The notes: generated by a model from the sequence alone, not told the origin. Shown: positions 9,031 through 18,606, counted from the stretch's first letter. The stretch is DNA of 64,000 nt from Cellulosimicrobium cellulans (GCF_016907755.1 NZ_JAFBCN010000001.1:1488001-1552000); one strand, 5' to 3'. Made by a program: numbers and translations.

Positions 9031-10704
9031 ATGGTGCAGCAGGACGAGGTCGGTCGCCGTCGGGCGGCCGTCGTGGCAGGGGAGACCGCGCTCGGGATCG
9101 AGCTCGGGTCGACGCGGATCAAGGCGTGCCTCGTGGACGCCGACGGCACGCCGCTCGCGAGCGGCAGCCACGCCTGGGAGAACCAGCTCGAGGACGGCAC
9201 GTGGACGTACTCGCTGGACGCCGTCGAGGCCGGGCTGCGCGACTGCTACGCGCGCCTCGTCGACGACGTCGAGGAGCGGTACGGCGTGCGGCCCACGACC
9301 TACGGCGCGCTCGGCGTGTCCGCGATGATGCACGGCTACCTCGCGTTCGACGCCGACGGCGAGCTGCTCGTCCCGTTCCGTACGTGGCGCAACACCTCGA
9401 CGGGGCCGGCCGCCGCCGAGCTCACCGGGCTGCTCGCGTACAACGTCCCGCTGCGCTGGTCGGTCGCGCACTGGTACCAGGCGATCCTCGACGCCGAGCC
9501 GCACGCCCCGCAGGTCGCGTCGCTCACGACGCTCGCCGGGTACGTCCACCGGCGGCTCACCGGACGGCACGTGCTCGGCGTGGGCGACGCGTCGGGCATG
9601 TTCCCCGTCGACCCGGCGACGCGCGACTACGACCACGCGCTCCTCGCGCTCGTCGACGAGCGGGCCGCGACGCACCGCGCGGGTCCGAAGCTCGCGGAGC
9701 TGCTGCCCGAGGTCCTCGTGGCGGGTGCGGACGCCGGTCGGCTCACGGCCGAGGGCGCCGCCTGGCTCGACCCGTCGGGCACCCTGACACCCGGCGTCCT
9801 GCTGTGCCCGCCCGAGGGCGACGCCGGGACGGGCATGGTCGCCACCAACGCCGTCGCGCCGCGCACCGGCAACGTCAGCGCGGGCACGAGCATCTTCGCG
9901 ATGGTCGTGCTCGAGCGCCCGCTCGGCAGCGTGCACCACGAGCTCGACCTCGTCACGACGCCCGCGGGCGACCTCGTCGCGATGGTCCACTGCAACAACG
10001 GCGCGAGCGAGCTCGACGCGTGGGCGGGCCTGCTCGGCGAGCTGGCCGCGGCCGTCGGCAGCGACGCGAGACCGGACGACGTGTTCGGCGCCCTCTTCCG
10101 CGCCGCGCTGGACGGTGACGCGGACGGCGGCGGGCTGCTGGCCTACAACTACCTCGCGGGCGAGCCGATCACGGGGCTCGCGGAGGGGCGGCCGCTCGTC
10201 GTGCGCACGCCCGGGAGCCGCCTGACGCTCGCCAACTTCGCGCGCACCCAGGTCTACGGCGCGTTCGGGACGCTCGCGCTCGGGATGCGCGTCCTCGCGG
10301 GCGAGGGCGTCCGGCTCGACGGGATGCTCGCGCACGGGGGCATGTTCCGCACCGCGGGCGTCGCGCAGCGGCTGCTCGCCGCGGCGATCGACGCGCCGGT
10401 GAGCGTCGGGCGCACGGCAGGCGAGGGCGGCGCGTGGGGCATCGCGGTCCTCGCCGGGTTCGCGCGCGACCGTGCGTCGTCGGGCACCGCGTCCGGGTCC
10501 ACGGACGGCGGCGCCGCCCGCGACCTCGGCGCGTACCTGCGCGACCACGTGTTCGCGTCGGCCCAGGTCGAGACCGTCGCGCCCGACCCGGCGGACGTCG
10601 CCGGGTTCGCGGCCTACCTCGACCGCTACGCCGCGGGGCTCGCCGTCGAGCGAGCCGCCGTGACCGCGCTGCCCGCCCGCACCGAAGGAGAGGACCCCGC
10701 ATGA
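9031..10704 (+). CDS. araB: L-ribulokinase (FGGY-family sugar kinase)
   Basis: The 557-residue FGGY carbohydrate kinase is the predicted ribulokinase, phosphorylating L-ribulose with ATP. The N-terminal ATPase fold begins with LGIELGSTRIKACLVD (about residues 21-36). The C-terminal FGGY_C part includes LAHGGMFRT. The assignment as ribulokinase rests on the araB-araD-araA order; sequence alone would only say sugar kinase of this actinobacterial group. ATG 9031 follows GAGGAGA at good spacing. Its stop overlaps the araD start (ATGA), so araB and araD are translationally coupled. The operator at 8964 controls its promoter. Confidence 0.85.
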   Translation: MVQQDEVGRRRAAVVAGETALGIELGSTRIKACLVDADGTPLASGSHAWENQLEDGTWTYSLDAVEAGLRDCYARLVDDVEERYGVRPTTYGALGVSAMMHGYLAFDADGELLVPFRTWRNTSTGPAAAELTGLLAYNVPLRWSVAHWYQAILDAEPHAPQVASLTTLAGYVHRRLTGRHVLGVGDASGMFPVDPATRDYDHALLALVDERAATHRAGPKLAELLPEVLVAGADAGRLTAEGAAWLDPSGTLTPGVLLCPPEGDAGTGMVATNAVAPRTGNVSAGTSIFAMVVLERPLGSVHHELDLVTTPAGDLVAMVHCNNGASELDAWAGLLGELAAAVGSDARPDDVFGALFRAALDGDADGGGLLAYNYLAGEPITGLAEGRPLVVRTPGSRLTLANFARTQVYGAFGTLALGMRVLAGEGVRLDGMLAHGGMFRTAGVAQRLLAAAIDAPVSVGRTAGEGGAWGIAVLAGFARDRASSGTASGSTDGGAARDLGAYLRDHVFASAQVETVAPDPADVAGFAAYLDRYAAGLAVERAAVTALPARTEGEDPA

Positions 10705-11462
10705 CCACGCCCACCCCGGCCGCGGACGTCGCGGCACCCGCCGAGCCCGTCGTGCCCGCCCACCTGCGCGACGCCGTCGACGCCGCCAAGGAGCGCGTCG
10801 CCGCGCTGCACGCCGAGCTCCCGCGGTGGGAGCTCGTCGTGTGGACCGCGGGCAACGTGTCCGAGCGGGTCCGCGACACCACCCGGCCCGACGGCTCGGG
10901 CGACCTGCTCGTCATCAAGCCGTCCGGCGTCGCGTACGACGACATCACGCCCGGGGCGATGGTCGTGTGCGATCTCGACGCGGCCCTCGTCGAGGGCGAC
11001 CGGTCGCCGTCGTCCGACACGGCGGCGCACGCCTACGTGTACCGGCACCTGCCCGAGGTGGGCGGGGTCGTGCACACCCACTCGACGTACGCGACCGCCT
11101 GGGCGGCGCGCGGCGAGCCCGTCCCGTGCGTCCTGACGATGATGGCCGACGAGTTCGGTGGCGACATCCCCGTCGGGCCGTTCGCGCTCATCGGCGACGA
11201 CTCGATCGGGCGCGGCATCGTGGAGACGCTGCGGGAGTCCCGCAGCCCCGCGGTCCTCATGCGCAACCACGGCCCGTTCACGATCGGCACCGACGCGCGC
11301 GCGGCGGTCAAGGCGGCCGTCATGTGCGAGGAGGTCGCCCGGACCGTGCACGTCAGCCGCCAGCTCGGCGAGCCCGCGCGCATCGCGCAGGACGACGTCG
11401 ACTCGCTCTACGCGCGGTACCAGCACGTCTACGGGCAGCAGCCCGCGGCGGAGCCGCGCTGA
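10701..11462 (+). CDS. araD: L-ribulose-5-phosphate 4-epimerase
   Basis: A class II aldolase/adducin-family epimerase of 253 residues. It converts L-ribulose 5-phosphate to D-xylulose 5-phosphate, feeding the pentose phosphate pathway. Visible motifs are GNVSERV near the N-terminus, the phosphate-binding KPSGV, and the metal-ligand segment [13 protein letters not shown] with paired histidines. A further conserved RNHGPFTIG follows. AAGGAGAGG lies just before ATG 10701 within the end of araB. The length is slightly above the 231 residues typical of E. coli AraD because of N- and C-terminal Ala/Pro-rich extensions. Confidence 0.93.
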   Translation: MTTPTPAADVAAPAEPVVPAHLRDAVDAAKERVAALHAELPRWELVVWTAGNVSERVRDTTRPDGSGDLLVIKPSGVAYDDITPGAMVVCDLDAALVEGDRSPSSDTAAHAYVYRHLPEVGGVVHTHSTYATAWAARGEPVPCVLTMMADEFGGDIPVGPFALIGDDSIGRGIVETLRESRSPAVLMRNHGPFTIGTDARAAVKAAVMCEEVARTVHVSRQLGEPARIAQDDVDSLYARYQHVYGQQPAAEPR

Positions 11463-11610
11463 CCACGAGCGGGCACGCGCCCGGTGCACGCCCGGCACCG
11501 AGCCCGGGCGCACCGGCACGCCGCGCGCACGGCACGACAGCAGCACGACCACCCCGGGAGGGGCCGCAGCGGTGCGGGACCCGCCCACGACACGAGAGAT
11601 GTGGACCGAC

Positions 11611-13119
11611 ATGAGCAAGCCCTACGCGGACCGCGAGATCTGGTTCCTCACCGGGAGCCAGGACCTGTACGGAGAGGAGACGCTCCGGCAGGTCGCCGAG
11701 CAGTCCCAGGAGGTCGCGCGCGCGCTCGACGCGTCCCCCGACGTCCCGGCGAACGTGGTCTGGAAGCCCGTGCTCAAGGACGCCGGCTCGATCCGGCGCG
11801 CGATGCTCGACGCCAACGCGGACGACCGCGTGCTGGGCGTCGTGACGTGGATGCACACGTTCAGCCCGGCGAAGATGTGGATCGGGGGCCTCGACCAGCT
11901 CCGCAAGCCGCTGCTGCACCTGCACACGCAGGCCAACGTCGAGCTGCCGTGGGACACCATCGACTTCGACTTCATGAACCTCAACCAGGCCGCGCACGGC
12001 GACCGCGAGTACGCGTACGTCGCGACGCGCCTGGGGGTCGCGCGCACGACGGTCGTCGGGCACGTGTCGAACCCCGCCGTGACGGCGCGCGTGGGGTCGT
12101 GGGTGCGCGGCGCCGCCGGCTGGGCCGCGACGCACGAGCTGCGCCTGGCCCGCTTCGGCGACAACATGCGCAACGTCGCGGTCACCGAGGGCGACAAGAC
12201 CGAGGCCGAGCTCCGGTTCGGTGTGAGCGTGAACACGTGGGGCGTGAACGACCTCGTGCGCGCGGTCGAGGAGGTCTCCGAGGCCGACGTCGACGCGCTC
12301 GTCGCGGAGTACGAGGACCTCTACGACGTGGTCCCCGAGCTCCGCAAGGACGGCGACCGGCACGCGTCCCTGCGGTACGCGGCCCGCCAGGAGATCGCGC
12401 TCGAGACGTTCCTGGAGTCCGTGGGCGCCAAGGCGTTCACGACGAACTTCGAGGACCTCGGCGACCTGCGCCAGCTCCCCGGCATCGCCGTCCAGCGCCT
12501 CATGTCCAAGGGCTACGGGTTCGGCGCCGAGGGCGACTGGAAGACGGCCGTCCTCGTGCGCGCCGCGAAGGTCATGGGCGCGGGCCTGCCCGGCGGGGCG
12601 TCGCTCATGGAGGACTACACCTACGACCTCACGCCCGGCAGCGAGAAGATCCTCGGCGCGCACATGCTCGAGATCTGCCCGTCGCTCACGACCTCGACGC
12701 CGCGGGTCGAGATCCACCCGCTCGGCATCGGCGGCAAGGAGGACCCCGTCCGCATGGTGTTCGACGCCGACCCGGGCGTCGGCGTCGTCGTGTCCCTCGC
12801 GGACATGCGCGACCGGTTCCGCCTCACCGCCAACGTGGTCGACGTCGTCGCGCCCAGCGCGCCGCTGCCGCACCTGCCCGTGGCGCGGGCGGTGTGGGAG
12901 CCGCGCCCCGACTTCGCGACCTCCGCCGAGGCGTGGCTCACCGCGGGCGGCGCGCACCACACGGTGCTCTCCACCGCAGCGGGCATCGACGCGTTCGAGG
13001 TGTTCGCCGACATCGCGCGCACCGAGCTCCTGGTCATCGACGAGGGCACGACGCGCCGTGGGTTCCGCGACCAGGTGCGGTGGAACCAGGTGTTCTACCG
13101 CGTCGCGCAGGGCCTCTGA
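11611..13119 (+). CDS. araA: L-arabinose isomerase
   Basis: This metal-dependent isomerase interconverts L-arabinose and L-ribulose. At 502 residues it matches the family (about 500). Conserved segments are [13 protein letters not shown] at the N-terminus, SLMEDYTY (containing the catalytic Glu) and [13 protein letters not shown] (containing the metal-binding His). ATG 11611 is preferred over ATG 11599, because the GAGAG at 11594-11598 leaves usable spacing only for the later start. It follows araD after a 148-base gap with no operator palindrome, so read-through from the araB promoter is likely. Confidence 0.97.
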   Translation: MSKPYADREIWFLTGSQDLYGEETLRQVAEQSQEVARALDASPDVPANVVWKPVLKDAGSIRRAMLDANADDRVLGVVTWMHTFSPAKMWIGGLDQLRKPLLHLHTQANVELPWDTIDFDFMNLNQAAHGDREYAYVATRLGVARTTVVGHVSNPAVTARVGSWVRGAAGWAATHELRLARFGDNMRNVAVTEGDKTEAELRFGVSVNTWGVNDLVRAVEEVSEADVDALVAEYEDLYDVVPELRKDGDRHASLRYAARQEIALETFLESVGAKAFTTNFEDLGDLRQLPGIAVQRLMSKGYGFGAEGDWKTAVLVRAAKVMGAGLPGGASLMEDYTYDLTPGSEKILGAHMLEICPSLTTSTPRVEIHPLGIGGKEDPVRMVFDADPGVGVVVSLADMRDRFRLTANVVDVVAPSAPLPHLPVARAVWEPRPDFATSAEAWLTAGGAHHTVLSTAAGIDAFEVFADIARTELLVIDEGTTRRGFRDQVRWNQVFYRVAQGL

Positions 13120-13193
13120 CGGGCTCGGGGGAGCCGTCTGCGCAGGTCCGAGCGCGGCCCGGTGGCCGTGACCGAACCGTGACGGGTGGCGGC

Positions 13194-13222
13194 TTCCCCT
13201 CCGCGCGTGTGAGCGCTAACAT
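13194..13222 (+). promoter_or_regulatory. Possible transporter promoter
   Basis: A weak -35 (TTCCCC, 13194-13199) and TAACAT (13217-13222) are 17 bases apart. The operator overlaps the -10 exactly as at araB. The weak -35 makes this tentative. Confidence 0.4.
13208..13221. promoter_or_regulatory. Arabinose operator copy 2 (TGTGAGCGCTAACA)
   Basis: Identical 14 bases to the araB operator, upstream of the sugar-binding protein gene. Confidence 0.7.
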
Positions 13223-13237
13223 CGTCTCTCGGGAGGG

Positions 13238-13251
13238 TGTGAGCGATCACA
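13238..13251. promoter_or_regulatory. Arabinose operator copy 3 (TGTGAGCGATCACA)
   Basis: Palindrome with centre 30 bp from copy 2, about three helical turns, so two repressor dimers could sit on the same face of the DNA. Confidence 0.7.
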
Positions 13252-13501
13252 TCCGCAGGTCTGGGGCTCACTGCCTCGACAGGCTCCGCACGGACGGCAC
13301 GCCGCAGTGTCGGGCGGTGACCACAACGGTTACCGAACGGTTATGCGGAATGTCGGGTCGGGACTTGCGGGAGGGGCACTGACACCGCTAGACATTGACA
13401 CAAGCAAACATGTATCAACAAGAGTCAACAGTCCGATGGTGGACTGGCACGACCCGACGACCCTCGGCACGGCGCCGAGGTCGCATCTCAAGGAGGAGAG
13501 C

Positions 13502-14515
13502 ATGTTCAGCACGACCAAGGCGCGCACGCGTCTGACGGGTGTCCTCGCCGGCGTGGCGGTCCTCGCGCTCGCGGCGTGCAGCAGCGGGGGCGGCAGCACG
13601 GACGACAGCAGCAACGACGCGGGTGGCGACGGCGGCAGCGGCGACGCGATCGTCGTCGGCTTCTCGCAGGTGGGCGCCGAGTCCGGCTGGCGCGCGGCGA
13701 ACACCAAGTCCATCCAGGACACGCTCACGGCCGAGAACGGGTTCGACCTCAAGTTCTCCGACGCGCAGCAGAAGCAGGAGAACCAGATCCAGGCGATCCG
13801 CTCCTACATCGCGCAGGGCGTCGACGTCATCGCGTTCTCCCCGGTCGTCGAGTCCGGCTGGGACGCGGTGCTCGAGGAGGCCCGCGACGCCGGGATCCCC
13901 GTGATCCTCACGGACCGCGCGGTCGACTCCGAGGACGAGACGCTGTACGAGTCGTTCATCGGCTCGGACTTCATCCTCGAGGGCGAGATGGCCGGCGACT
14001 GGGTCTCCGAGGCCGCGACGGAGCCGATGAACGTCGTCGAGCTCCAGGGCACCACCGGTGCGGCGCCCGCGATCGACCGCAAGACCGGGTTCGAGAACGC
14101 CACGAAGGACAACCCGAACGTCACGATCATCGACTCCCAGACGGGCAACTTCACGCGCGCCGAGGGCAAGACGGTCATGGAGGGCTTCCTCCAGGCGCAC
14201 GACGACATCGACCTCGTCTACGCGCACAACGACGACATGGGCCTCGGCGCCATCGAGGCCATCGAGGCGGCGGGCCTCGTCCCGGGCGAGGACATCCAGA
14301 TCGTCACCGTCGACGCGGTCAAGGACGGCATGCAGGCGCTCGCCGACGGCAAGATCAACTTCATCGTCGAGTGCAACCCGCTCCTCGGCCCGGACCTGGC
14401 GGACATCATCAAGAAGGTCGTCGCCGGCGAGGAGGTCGAGAAGCGCATCGTCGTGGAGGACCAGTCCTTCACGCAGGAGCAGGCCGTCGAGGCGCTCCCG
14501 ACGCGCGAGTACTGA
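13502..14515 (+). CDS. ytfQ: Furanose-type sugar-binding lipoprotein (YtfQ-like)
   Basis: The periplasmic-binding-protein-type receptor of an ABC importer, tethered as a lipoprotein. The signal peptide ends in a lipobox (LAAC, Cys about residue 24), followed by a Ser/Gly/Asp-rich linker. The 337-residue body closely follows E. coli YtfQ. Shared landmarks include VGFSQVGAESGWRAA, QQKQENQIQAIRSYIAQGVD, VVELQGTTGA with AIDRKTGF, and YAHNDDMGLGAIEAI. YtfQ is known to prefer furanose sugars (galactofuranose). In this locus the likely ligand is L-arabinofuranose or arabinose released by the secreted enzymes (inference). Two arabinose operators lie upstream. A strong hairpin follows the stop, which would favour higher expression of this gene than of the membrane components. 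Confidence 0.9.
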   Translation: MFSTTKARTRLTGVLAGVAVLALAACSSGGGSTDDSSNDAGGDGGSGDAIVVGFSQVGAESGWRAANTKSIQDTLTAENGFDLKFSDAQQKQENQIQAIRSYIAQGVDVIAFSPVVESGWDAVLEEARDAGIPVILTDRAVDSEDETLYESFIGSDFILEGEMAGDWVSEAATEPMNVVELQGTTGAAPAIDRKTGFENATKDNPNVTIIDSQTGNFTRAEGKTVMEGFLQAHDDIDLVYAHNDDMGLGAIEAIEAAGLVPGEDIQIVTVDAVKDGMQALADGKINFIVECNPLLGPDLADIIKKVVAGEEVEKRIVVEDQSFTQEQAVEALPTREY

Positions 14516-14525
14516 CCGGCGCCGA

Positions 14526-14557
14526 GCGGCCGTCCCGGAGCGATCCGGGACGGCCGC
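14526..14557 (+). terminator. Hairpin after binding-protein gene
   Basis: Perfect 13-base arms (14526-14538, 14545-14557) with a 6-base loop lie directly after the ytfQ-like stop and before the ATPase gene. It probably acts as a partial terminator or 3'-end stabiliser. Confidence 0.6.
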
Positions 14558-14737
14558 CCGCCCGGCAGGTCCGGTCGACGCCGACCGGTCCGCCACCACG
14601 GACGGGTCGCGCGCCGGGAGAGCACGTCTCCCCGGCGCGCGGCCGACGCACCACCGCCGGCATGCCGACGTCGCCGGCGTCCTGAGGCGCCCCGGGGCCC
14701 GGCAGCCCCGTCGCCACCGCTGCACGGAAGGTCACCC

Positions 14738-16276
14738 ATGACTACCGCCGTCCCCGACGGTCGACCCGTCGTCGAGATGACCGGGATCTCGATCGAGTTC
14801 CCGGGCGTCAAGGCGCTCGACGGAGTCGACCTCACGCTCCGGCCCGGAGAGGTCCACGCCCTCATGGGCGAGAACGGCGCCGGCAAGTCGACGCTCATCA
14901 AGGCGCTCACCGGCGTCTACTCGATCGACTCCGGTCGCATCGTCGTCGACGGCGCCGAGCACACGTTCTCGGGCCCGGGCGAGGCCCAGGCCGCCGGTGT
15001 CTCGCCGGTGTACCAGGAGGTCAACCTCTGCGAGAACCTCTCGGTCGCCGAGAACATCATGCTCGGCCACGAGCCGCGCCGGCTCGGCGCGATCGACTGG
15101 CGCGCGACCCGCCGCCGCGCGGGCGAGATGCTCGCCCGCCTCAACCTCGACATCGACCCGGCCTCGTCGCTCGCGGCCCACTCGCTCGCCGTGCAGCAGC
15201 TCGTCGCGATCTGCCGCGCGCTCGTCGTCGAGTGCAAGGTCCTCATCCTCGACGAGCCGACCTCGAGCCTCGACGCGGACGAGGTCGCCCAGCTCTTCGC
15301 CGTCGTCCGGCGGCTGCGCGACGAGGGCGTCGCGATCCTCTTCGTCTCGCACTTCCTCGAGCAGGTCTACGAGATCTCCGACCGCATGACGGTCCTGCGC
15401 AACGGGAAGCTCGTCGGCGAGTACGTGACCGCCGAGCTCCCGCGGCTCGAGCTCGTCTCCAAGATGATCGGCACCTCGCTCGAGGTGCTCGAGGAGCTCG
15501 AGGAGGCGCCCAAGCGCTCGGTGGCCGACCGCGAGGCGACGCCGTTCGTCCAGGCTCTCGGCGTCGGTCGCAAGGGCTCGGTGCAGCCGTTCGACCTCGA
15601 CGTGTACCCGGGCGAGGTCGTGGGTCTCGCCGGCCTGCTCGGCTCGGGCCGCACCGAGCTCGCGCGCCTGCTCGCCGGCGCGGACCGCGCCGACTCCGGC
15701 CAGGTGCGCGTGGGCGGCGCGCCCGCGCGCCTGCGCACGCCGCGCAGCGCGATGCAGCACAAGATCGCGTTCTCCTCGGAGCACCGCAAGGCCGAGGGCA
15801 TCGTGGGCGACCTGACGATCCGCGAGAACATCGTGCTCGGGCTCCAGGCGGAGCGCGGCTGGGCGCGGCGGCTGCCGAAGAAGCAGGTCGACGAGATCGT
15901 CGAGACCTACATCAAGGCGCTCGCGATCCGCCCCGGCAACCCGGACGCGCTCATCAAGAACCTCTCGGGCGGCAACCAGCAGAAGGTGCTCCTCGCGCGC
16001 TGGCTCGCGACGGCACCCCGGTTGCTCATCCTCGACGAGCCGACGCGCGGCATCGACGTCGGTGCCAAGGCCGAGATCCAGAAGCTCGTGGCCCAGCTCG
16101 CGGGCGAGGGCATGTCGGTCGTGTTCATCTCGGCCGAGCTCGAGGAGGTGCTGCGGCTCAGCCACCGCATCGCCGTCATGCGCGACCGCGTCAAGGTCGC
16201 CGAGATCACCAACGACGAGGACGTCACGGTCGAGGACGTCGTCGAGCTCATCGCGAGCGGAGGGCAGGAGTCATGA
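14738..16276 (+). CDS. ytfR: Sugar ABC transporter ATPase (YtfR-like)
   Basis: The 512-residue protein carries two fused nucleotide-binding domains, as usual for CUT2 sugar importers. The N-terminal half has Walker A GENGAGKST, a degenerate signature around HSLAVQQL and Walker B LILDEPTSSLD. The C-terminal half has the atypical P-loop LLGSGRTE, the full signature LSGGNQQKV and Walker B LILDEPTRGID. It energises import through the two permeases encoded next. ATG 14738 is used. The stop overlaps the ATG of the first permease by four bases, so translation is coupled. The 222-base gap from the binding-protein gene holds the hairpin at 14526. Confidence 0.93.
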   Translation: MTTAVPDGRPVVEMTGISIEFPGVKALDGVDLTLRPGEVHALMGENGAGKSTLIKALTGVYSIDSGRIVVDGAEHTFSGPGEAQAAGVSPVYQEVNLCENLSVAENIMLGHEPRRLGAIDWRATRRRAGEMLARLNLDIDPASSLAAHSLAVQQLVAICRALVVECKVLILDEPTSSLDADEVAQLFAVVRRLRDEGVAILFVSHFLEQVYEISDRMTVLRNGKLVGEYVTAELPRLELVSKMIGTSLEVLEELEEAPKRSVADREATPFVQALGVGRKGSVQPFDLDVYPGEVVGLAGLLGSGRTELARLLAGADRADSGQVRVGGAPARLRTPRSAMQHKIAFSSEHRKAEGIVGDLTIRENIVLGLQAERGWARRLPKKQVDEIVETYIKALAIRPGNPDALIKNLSGGNQQKVLLARWLATAPRLLILDEPTRGIDVGAKAEIQKLVAQLAGEGMSVVFISAELEEVLRLSHRIAVMRDRVKVAEITNDEDVTVEDVVELIASGGQES

Positions 16277-17331
16277 GCACCACGGCACCCGCGTGGCAGC
16301 GCGCCGTCCAGCACCGGCTCTTCTGGCCGATCGTCGCGCTGGTCGTGCTGCTGGCGGTCAACACCATCAACCGGCCGAGCTTCCTGTCGATCCGGCTCCA
16401 GGACGGGCACCTGTTCGGCTCGCTCGTCAACCTGCTGAAGAACGGCGCGCCGCTGCTGCTCGTCGCGCTCGGCATGACGCTCGTCATCGCGACGCGGGGC
16501 ATCGACCTGTCGGTGGGCGCGGTCGTCGCGATCTCCGGGGCCGTGGCGCTGAGCTTCATCGCGTCGTCGCCCTCGCCCGACAGCCTGACGACCGTCCTGG
16601 TCGCCGCGGGGATCGCGCTCGCGCTGTCCTTCGTCCTCGGCGTGTGGAACGGCTTCCTGGTCTCGGTCCTCGGGATCCAGCCCATCATCGCGACGCTCGT
16701 GCTCATGACCGCGGGCCGCGGCGTCGCGATGCTCATCACGGGCGGCCAGATCACGACCGTCAACAGCGCGCCGTTCAAGGCGATCGGCTCCGGCTTCTGG
16801 TTGGGGATCCCCGTGGCGGTCGTGCTCGCGGGCCTGGTGTTCGCCGCGGTCGCGCTGCTCACGCGCCGCACCGCGCTCGGCATGCTCATCGAGTCCGTCG
16901 GCATCAACCCCGAGGCGAGCCGCCTCGCGGGCGTCAAGTCCCGCAGCATCATCTGGACCGTGTACGCGGTGTGCGCGCTCTTCGCGGGCCTCGCGGGCCT
17001 CATGATCTCCTCGAGCACCATGGCGGCCGACGCCAACAACGCCGGTCTCTTCATCGAGCTCGACGCGATCCTCGCCGTCGTCATCGGCGGCACGTCGCTC
17101 GCGGGCGGCAAGTTCTCGCTCTCGGGCACCCTGGTCGGCGTCCTCATCATCCAGACGCTCACGCTGACGGTGACGATGCTCGGCATCTCGCCGTCCGTCA
17201 CGCCCCTGTTCAAGGCGATCGTCGTCATCGCGGTCTGCCTCGCGCAGTCCCCGAAGGTGCGCGACGTGGTCGCCGCCCGACGACGTCGCGCGGCCCCGAC
17301 GGCCGCCGCGGCCGCGGAGGTGAGCGCCTGA
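16273..17331 (+). CDS. ytfT: Sugar ABC transporter permease (YtfT-like)
   Basis: The 352-residue integral membrane protein belongs to the branched-chain/CUT2 (BPD_transp_2) permease family, with about eight to ten hydrophobic segments. The conserved TRGIDLSVGAVVAI block and the ADANNAGLFIELDAILAVVIGG block match YtfT rather than YjfF. It forms half of a heterodimeric pore with the next gene product. The start overlaps the ATPase stop and the stop overlaps the next ATG. Confidence 0.92.
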   Translation: MSTTAPAWQRAVQHRLFWPIVALVVLLAVNTINRPSFLSIRLQDGHLFGSLVNLLKNGAPLLLVALGMTLVIATRGIDLSVGAVVAISGAVALSFIASSPSPDSLTTVLVAAGIALALSFVLGVWNGFLVSVLGIQPIIATLVLMTAGRGVAMLITGGQITTVNSAPFKAIGSGFWLGIPVAVVLAGLVFAAVALLTRRTALGMLIESVGINPEASRLAGVKSRSIIWTVYAVCALFAGLAGLMISSSTMAADANNAGLFIELDAILAVVIGGTSLAGGKFSLSGTLVGVLIIQTLTLTVTMLGISPSVTPLFKAIVVIAVCLAQSPKVRDVVAARRRRAAPTAAAAAEVSA

Positions 17332-18389
17332 TGTCCGCCGTGCAGACCCCTGCCCCGACCTCGCCCCCCGACCCCCGGGGCGCCGAGACCGTCACCCCCG
17401 GAGGCCCGAGAATGACCGAGCGTCTCACGAGCCGCTTCCGCCTCGACCGGCGCTACCTCCCGGTCCTGGGCACGTTCGCGGTGCTCGCGCTCATGCTGGT
17501 GGTGGGCGGCAGCCGGTACGAGAACTTCCTCTCGGCCCGCGTCATCTCCAACCTCTTCATCAACAACTCGTTCCTCATCGTGCTCGCCGTCGGGATGACC
17601 TTCGTCATCCTCACGGGCGGCATCGACCTGTCGGTCGGCGCGGTGGTCGCGCTCTCGGGCATCACGACGGCGTCCCTGCTCCAGAGCGGCTGGCCCGTCG
17701 CCGTCGTGCTCCTCATCTCGGTCCTCATCGGGACCGTCCTCGGCCTCGCGGTCGGGTTGATGGTGCACGTCTTCGACATCCAGCCGTTCATCGCGACGCT
17801 CGCCGCGATGTTCCTCGCGCGCGGTCTCTGCTACGTGATCTCGCTCCAGTCGATCCCGATCACCGACGAGTCGTTCGTCGCCCTGGCGGGCTGGAGCCAG
17901 CAGTTCGGCGACGGGTGGCGCATCACGACCGCGGTCATCATCTCCCTCGTCGTCGTCGCGATCGCCTTCTACGTGCTGCACTACACGCAGTTCGGCCGCA
18001 CCGTGTACGCGATCGGCGGCGGCGAGCAGTCCGCGATGCTCATGGGCCTGCCCGTCGCGCGCACCAAGGTGCTCGTGTACGTGGTGAGCGGTACGTGCGC
18101 CGGCATCGGCGGCCTGCTGTTCGCGATGTTCTCGCGGTCCGGCTACTCGCTCACCGGCGTGGGCATGGAGCTCGACGCGATCGCCGCGGTCGTCATCGGC
18201 GGCACGCTGCTCACGGGAGGCACGGGCTTCGTGCTCGGGTCCGTGCTGGGCGTGCTCGTGCTCGGCCTCATCCAGACGATCATCACCTTCGAGGGCACGC
18301 TGAGCTCGTGGTGGACCAAGATCGTCATCGGCGTGCTGCTCCTGGTCTTCGTGATCCTGCAGCGCGTGCTCGTCGTCAGGCGGAGGTGA
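17331..18389 (+). CDS. yjfF: Sugar ABC transporter permease (YjfF-like)
   Basis: This second 352-residue CUT2 permease matches YjfF through GMTFVILTGGIDLSVG, the SIPI segment, AIGGGEQSAMLMG and the C-terminal TFEGTLSSWWTKI. The start overlaps the ytfT-like stop (shared base at 17331). ATG 17412 is an alternative that would drop a Pro-rich cytoplasmic extension of 27 residues. A 20-base-arm hairpin follows the stop. With this gene the importer is complete (receptor, double ATPase, two permeases). Confidence 0.92.
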   Translation: MSAVQTPAPTSPPDPRGAETVTPGGPRMTERLTSRFRLDRRYLPVLGTFAVLALMLVVGGSRYENFLSARVISNLFINNSFLIVLAVGMTFVILTGGIDLSVGAVVALSGITTASLLQSGWPVAVVLLISVLIGTVLGLAVGLMVHVFDIQPFIATLAAMFLARGLCYVISLQSIPITDESFVALAGWSQQFGDGWRITTAVIISLVVVAIAFYVLHYTQFGRTVYAIGGGEQSAMLMGLPVARTKVLVYVVSGTCAGIGGLLFAMFSRSGYSLTGVGMELDAIAAVVIGGTLLTGGTGFVLGSVLGVLVLGLIQTIITFEGTLSSWWTKIVIGVLLLVFVILQRVLVVRRR

Positions 18390-18393
18390 GCCG

Positions 18394-18456
18394 GTGGTGC
18401 CCGGCCCGGCCGGCGCGTCGTCCTCGTGACGCCGCACCGGCCGGGCCCGGCACCAC
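18394..18456 (+). terminator. Terminator of transporter operon
   Basis: Inverted arms of 20 bases (18394-18413, 18437-18456) with one mismatch lie five bases after the last permease stop. Confidence 0.65.
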
Positions 18457-18565
18457 GGCCGTCTGCCCGGGCGCCTCGCCCGGGGATCACCGGAGCTGGA
18501 CGGGGGCCGGCACCCCTGGGTCGGTCGGGCGCGTGCTCGACCGGCGGTGTGTCACGACATGACCC

Positions 18566-18594
18566 TTGTCGAATGTGAGCGTTCACACTAGGCT
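18566..18594 (+). promoter_or_regulatory. Promoter of GH51 gene with operator in spacer
   Basis: TTGTCG (18566-18571) and TAGGCT (18589-18594) are separated by exactly 17 bases, and the operator 18574-18587 fills that spacer. This is the clearest repressor-on-promoter arrangement in the window. Confidence 0.65.
18574..18587. promoter_or_regulatory. Arabinose operator copy 4 (TGTGAGCGTTCACA)
   Basis: 14-bp palindrome within the GH51 promoter spacer. Confidence 0.7.
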
Positions 18595-18606
18595 CGGCCA
18601 CGATCC

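Larger units (their letters stand above)
13120..13501. other. Transporter control region and long leader
   Basis: This 382-base stretch holds no gene. Two arabinose operators (13208, 13238) mark the promoter end. The remaining 250 bases up to the ATG form a leader that becomes distinctly AT-rich at about 13390-13440. A second possible promoter there is TTGCGG (13365-13370) with TAGACA (13389-13394), 18 bases apart. An AAGGAGGAGAG ribosome-binding site precedes ATG 13502. Confidence 0.55.

Noticed and set aside
13395-13418. TTGACA followed by TATCAA as a promoter
   Set aside because: The spacing is only 12 bases, too short for a normal -35/-10 pair.
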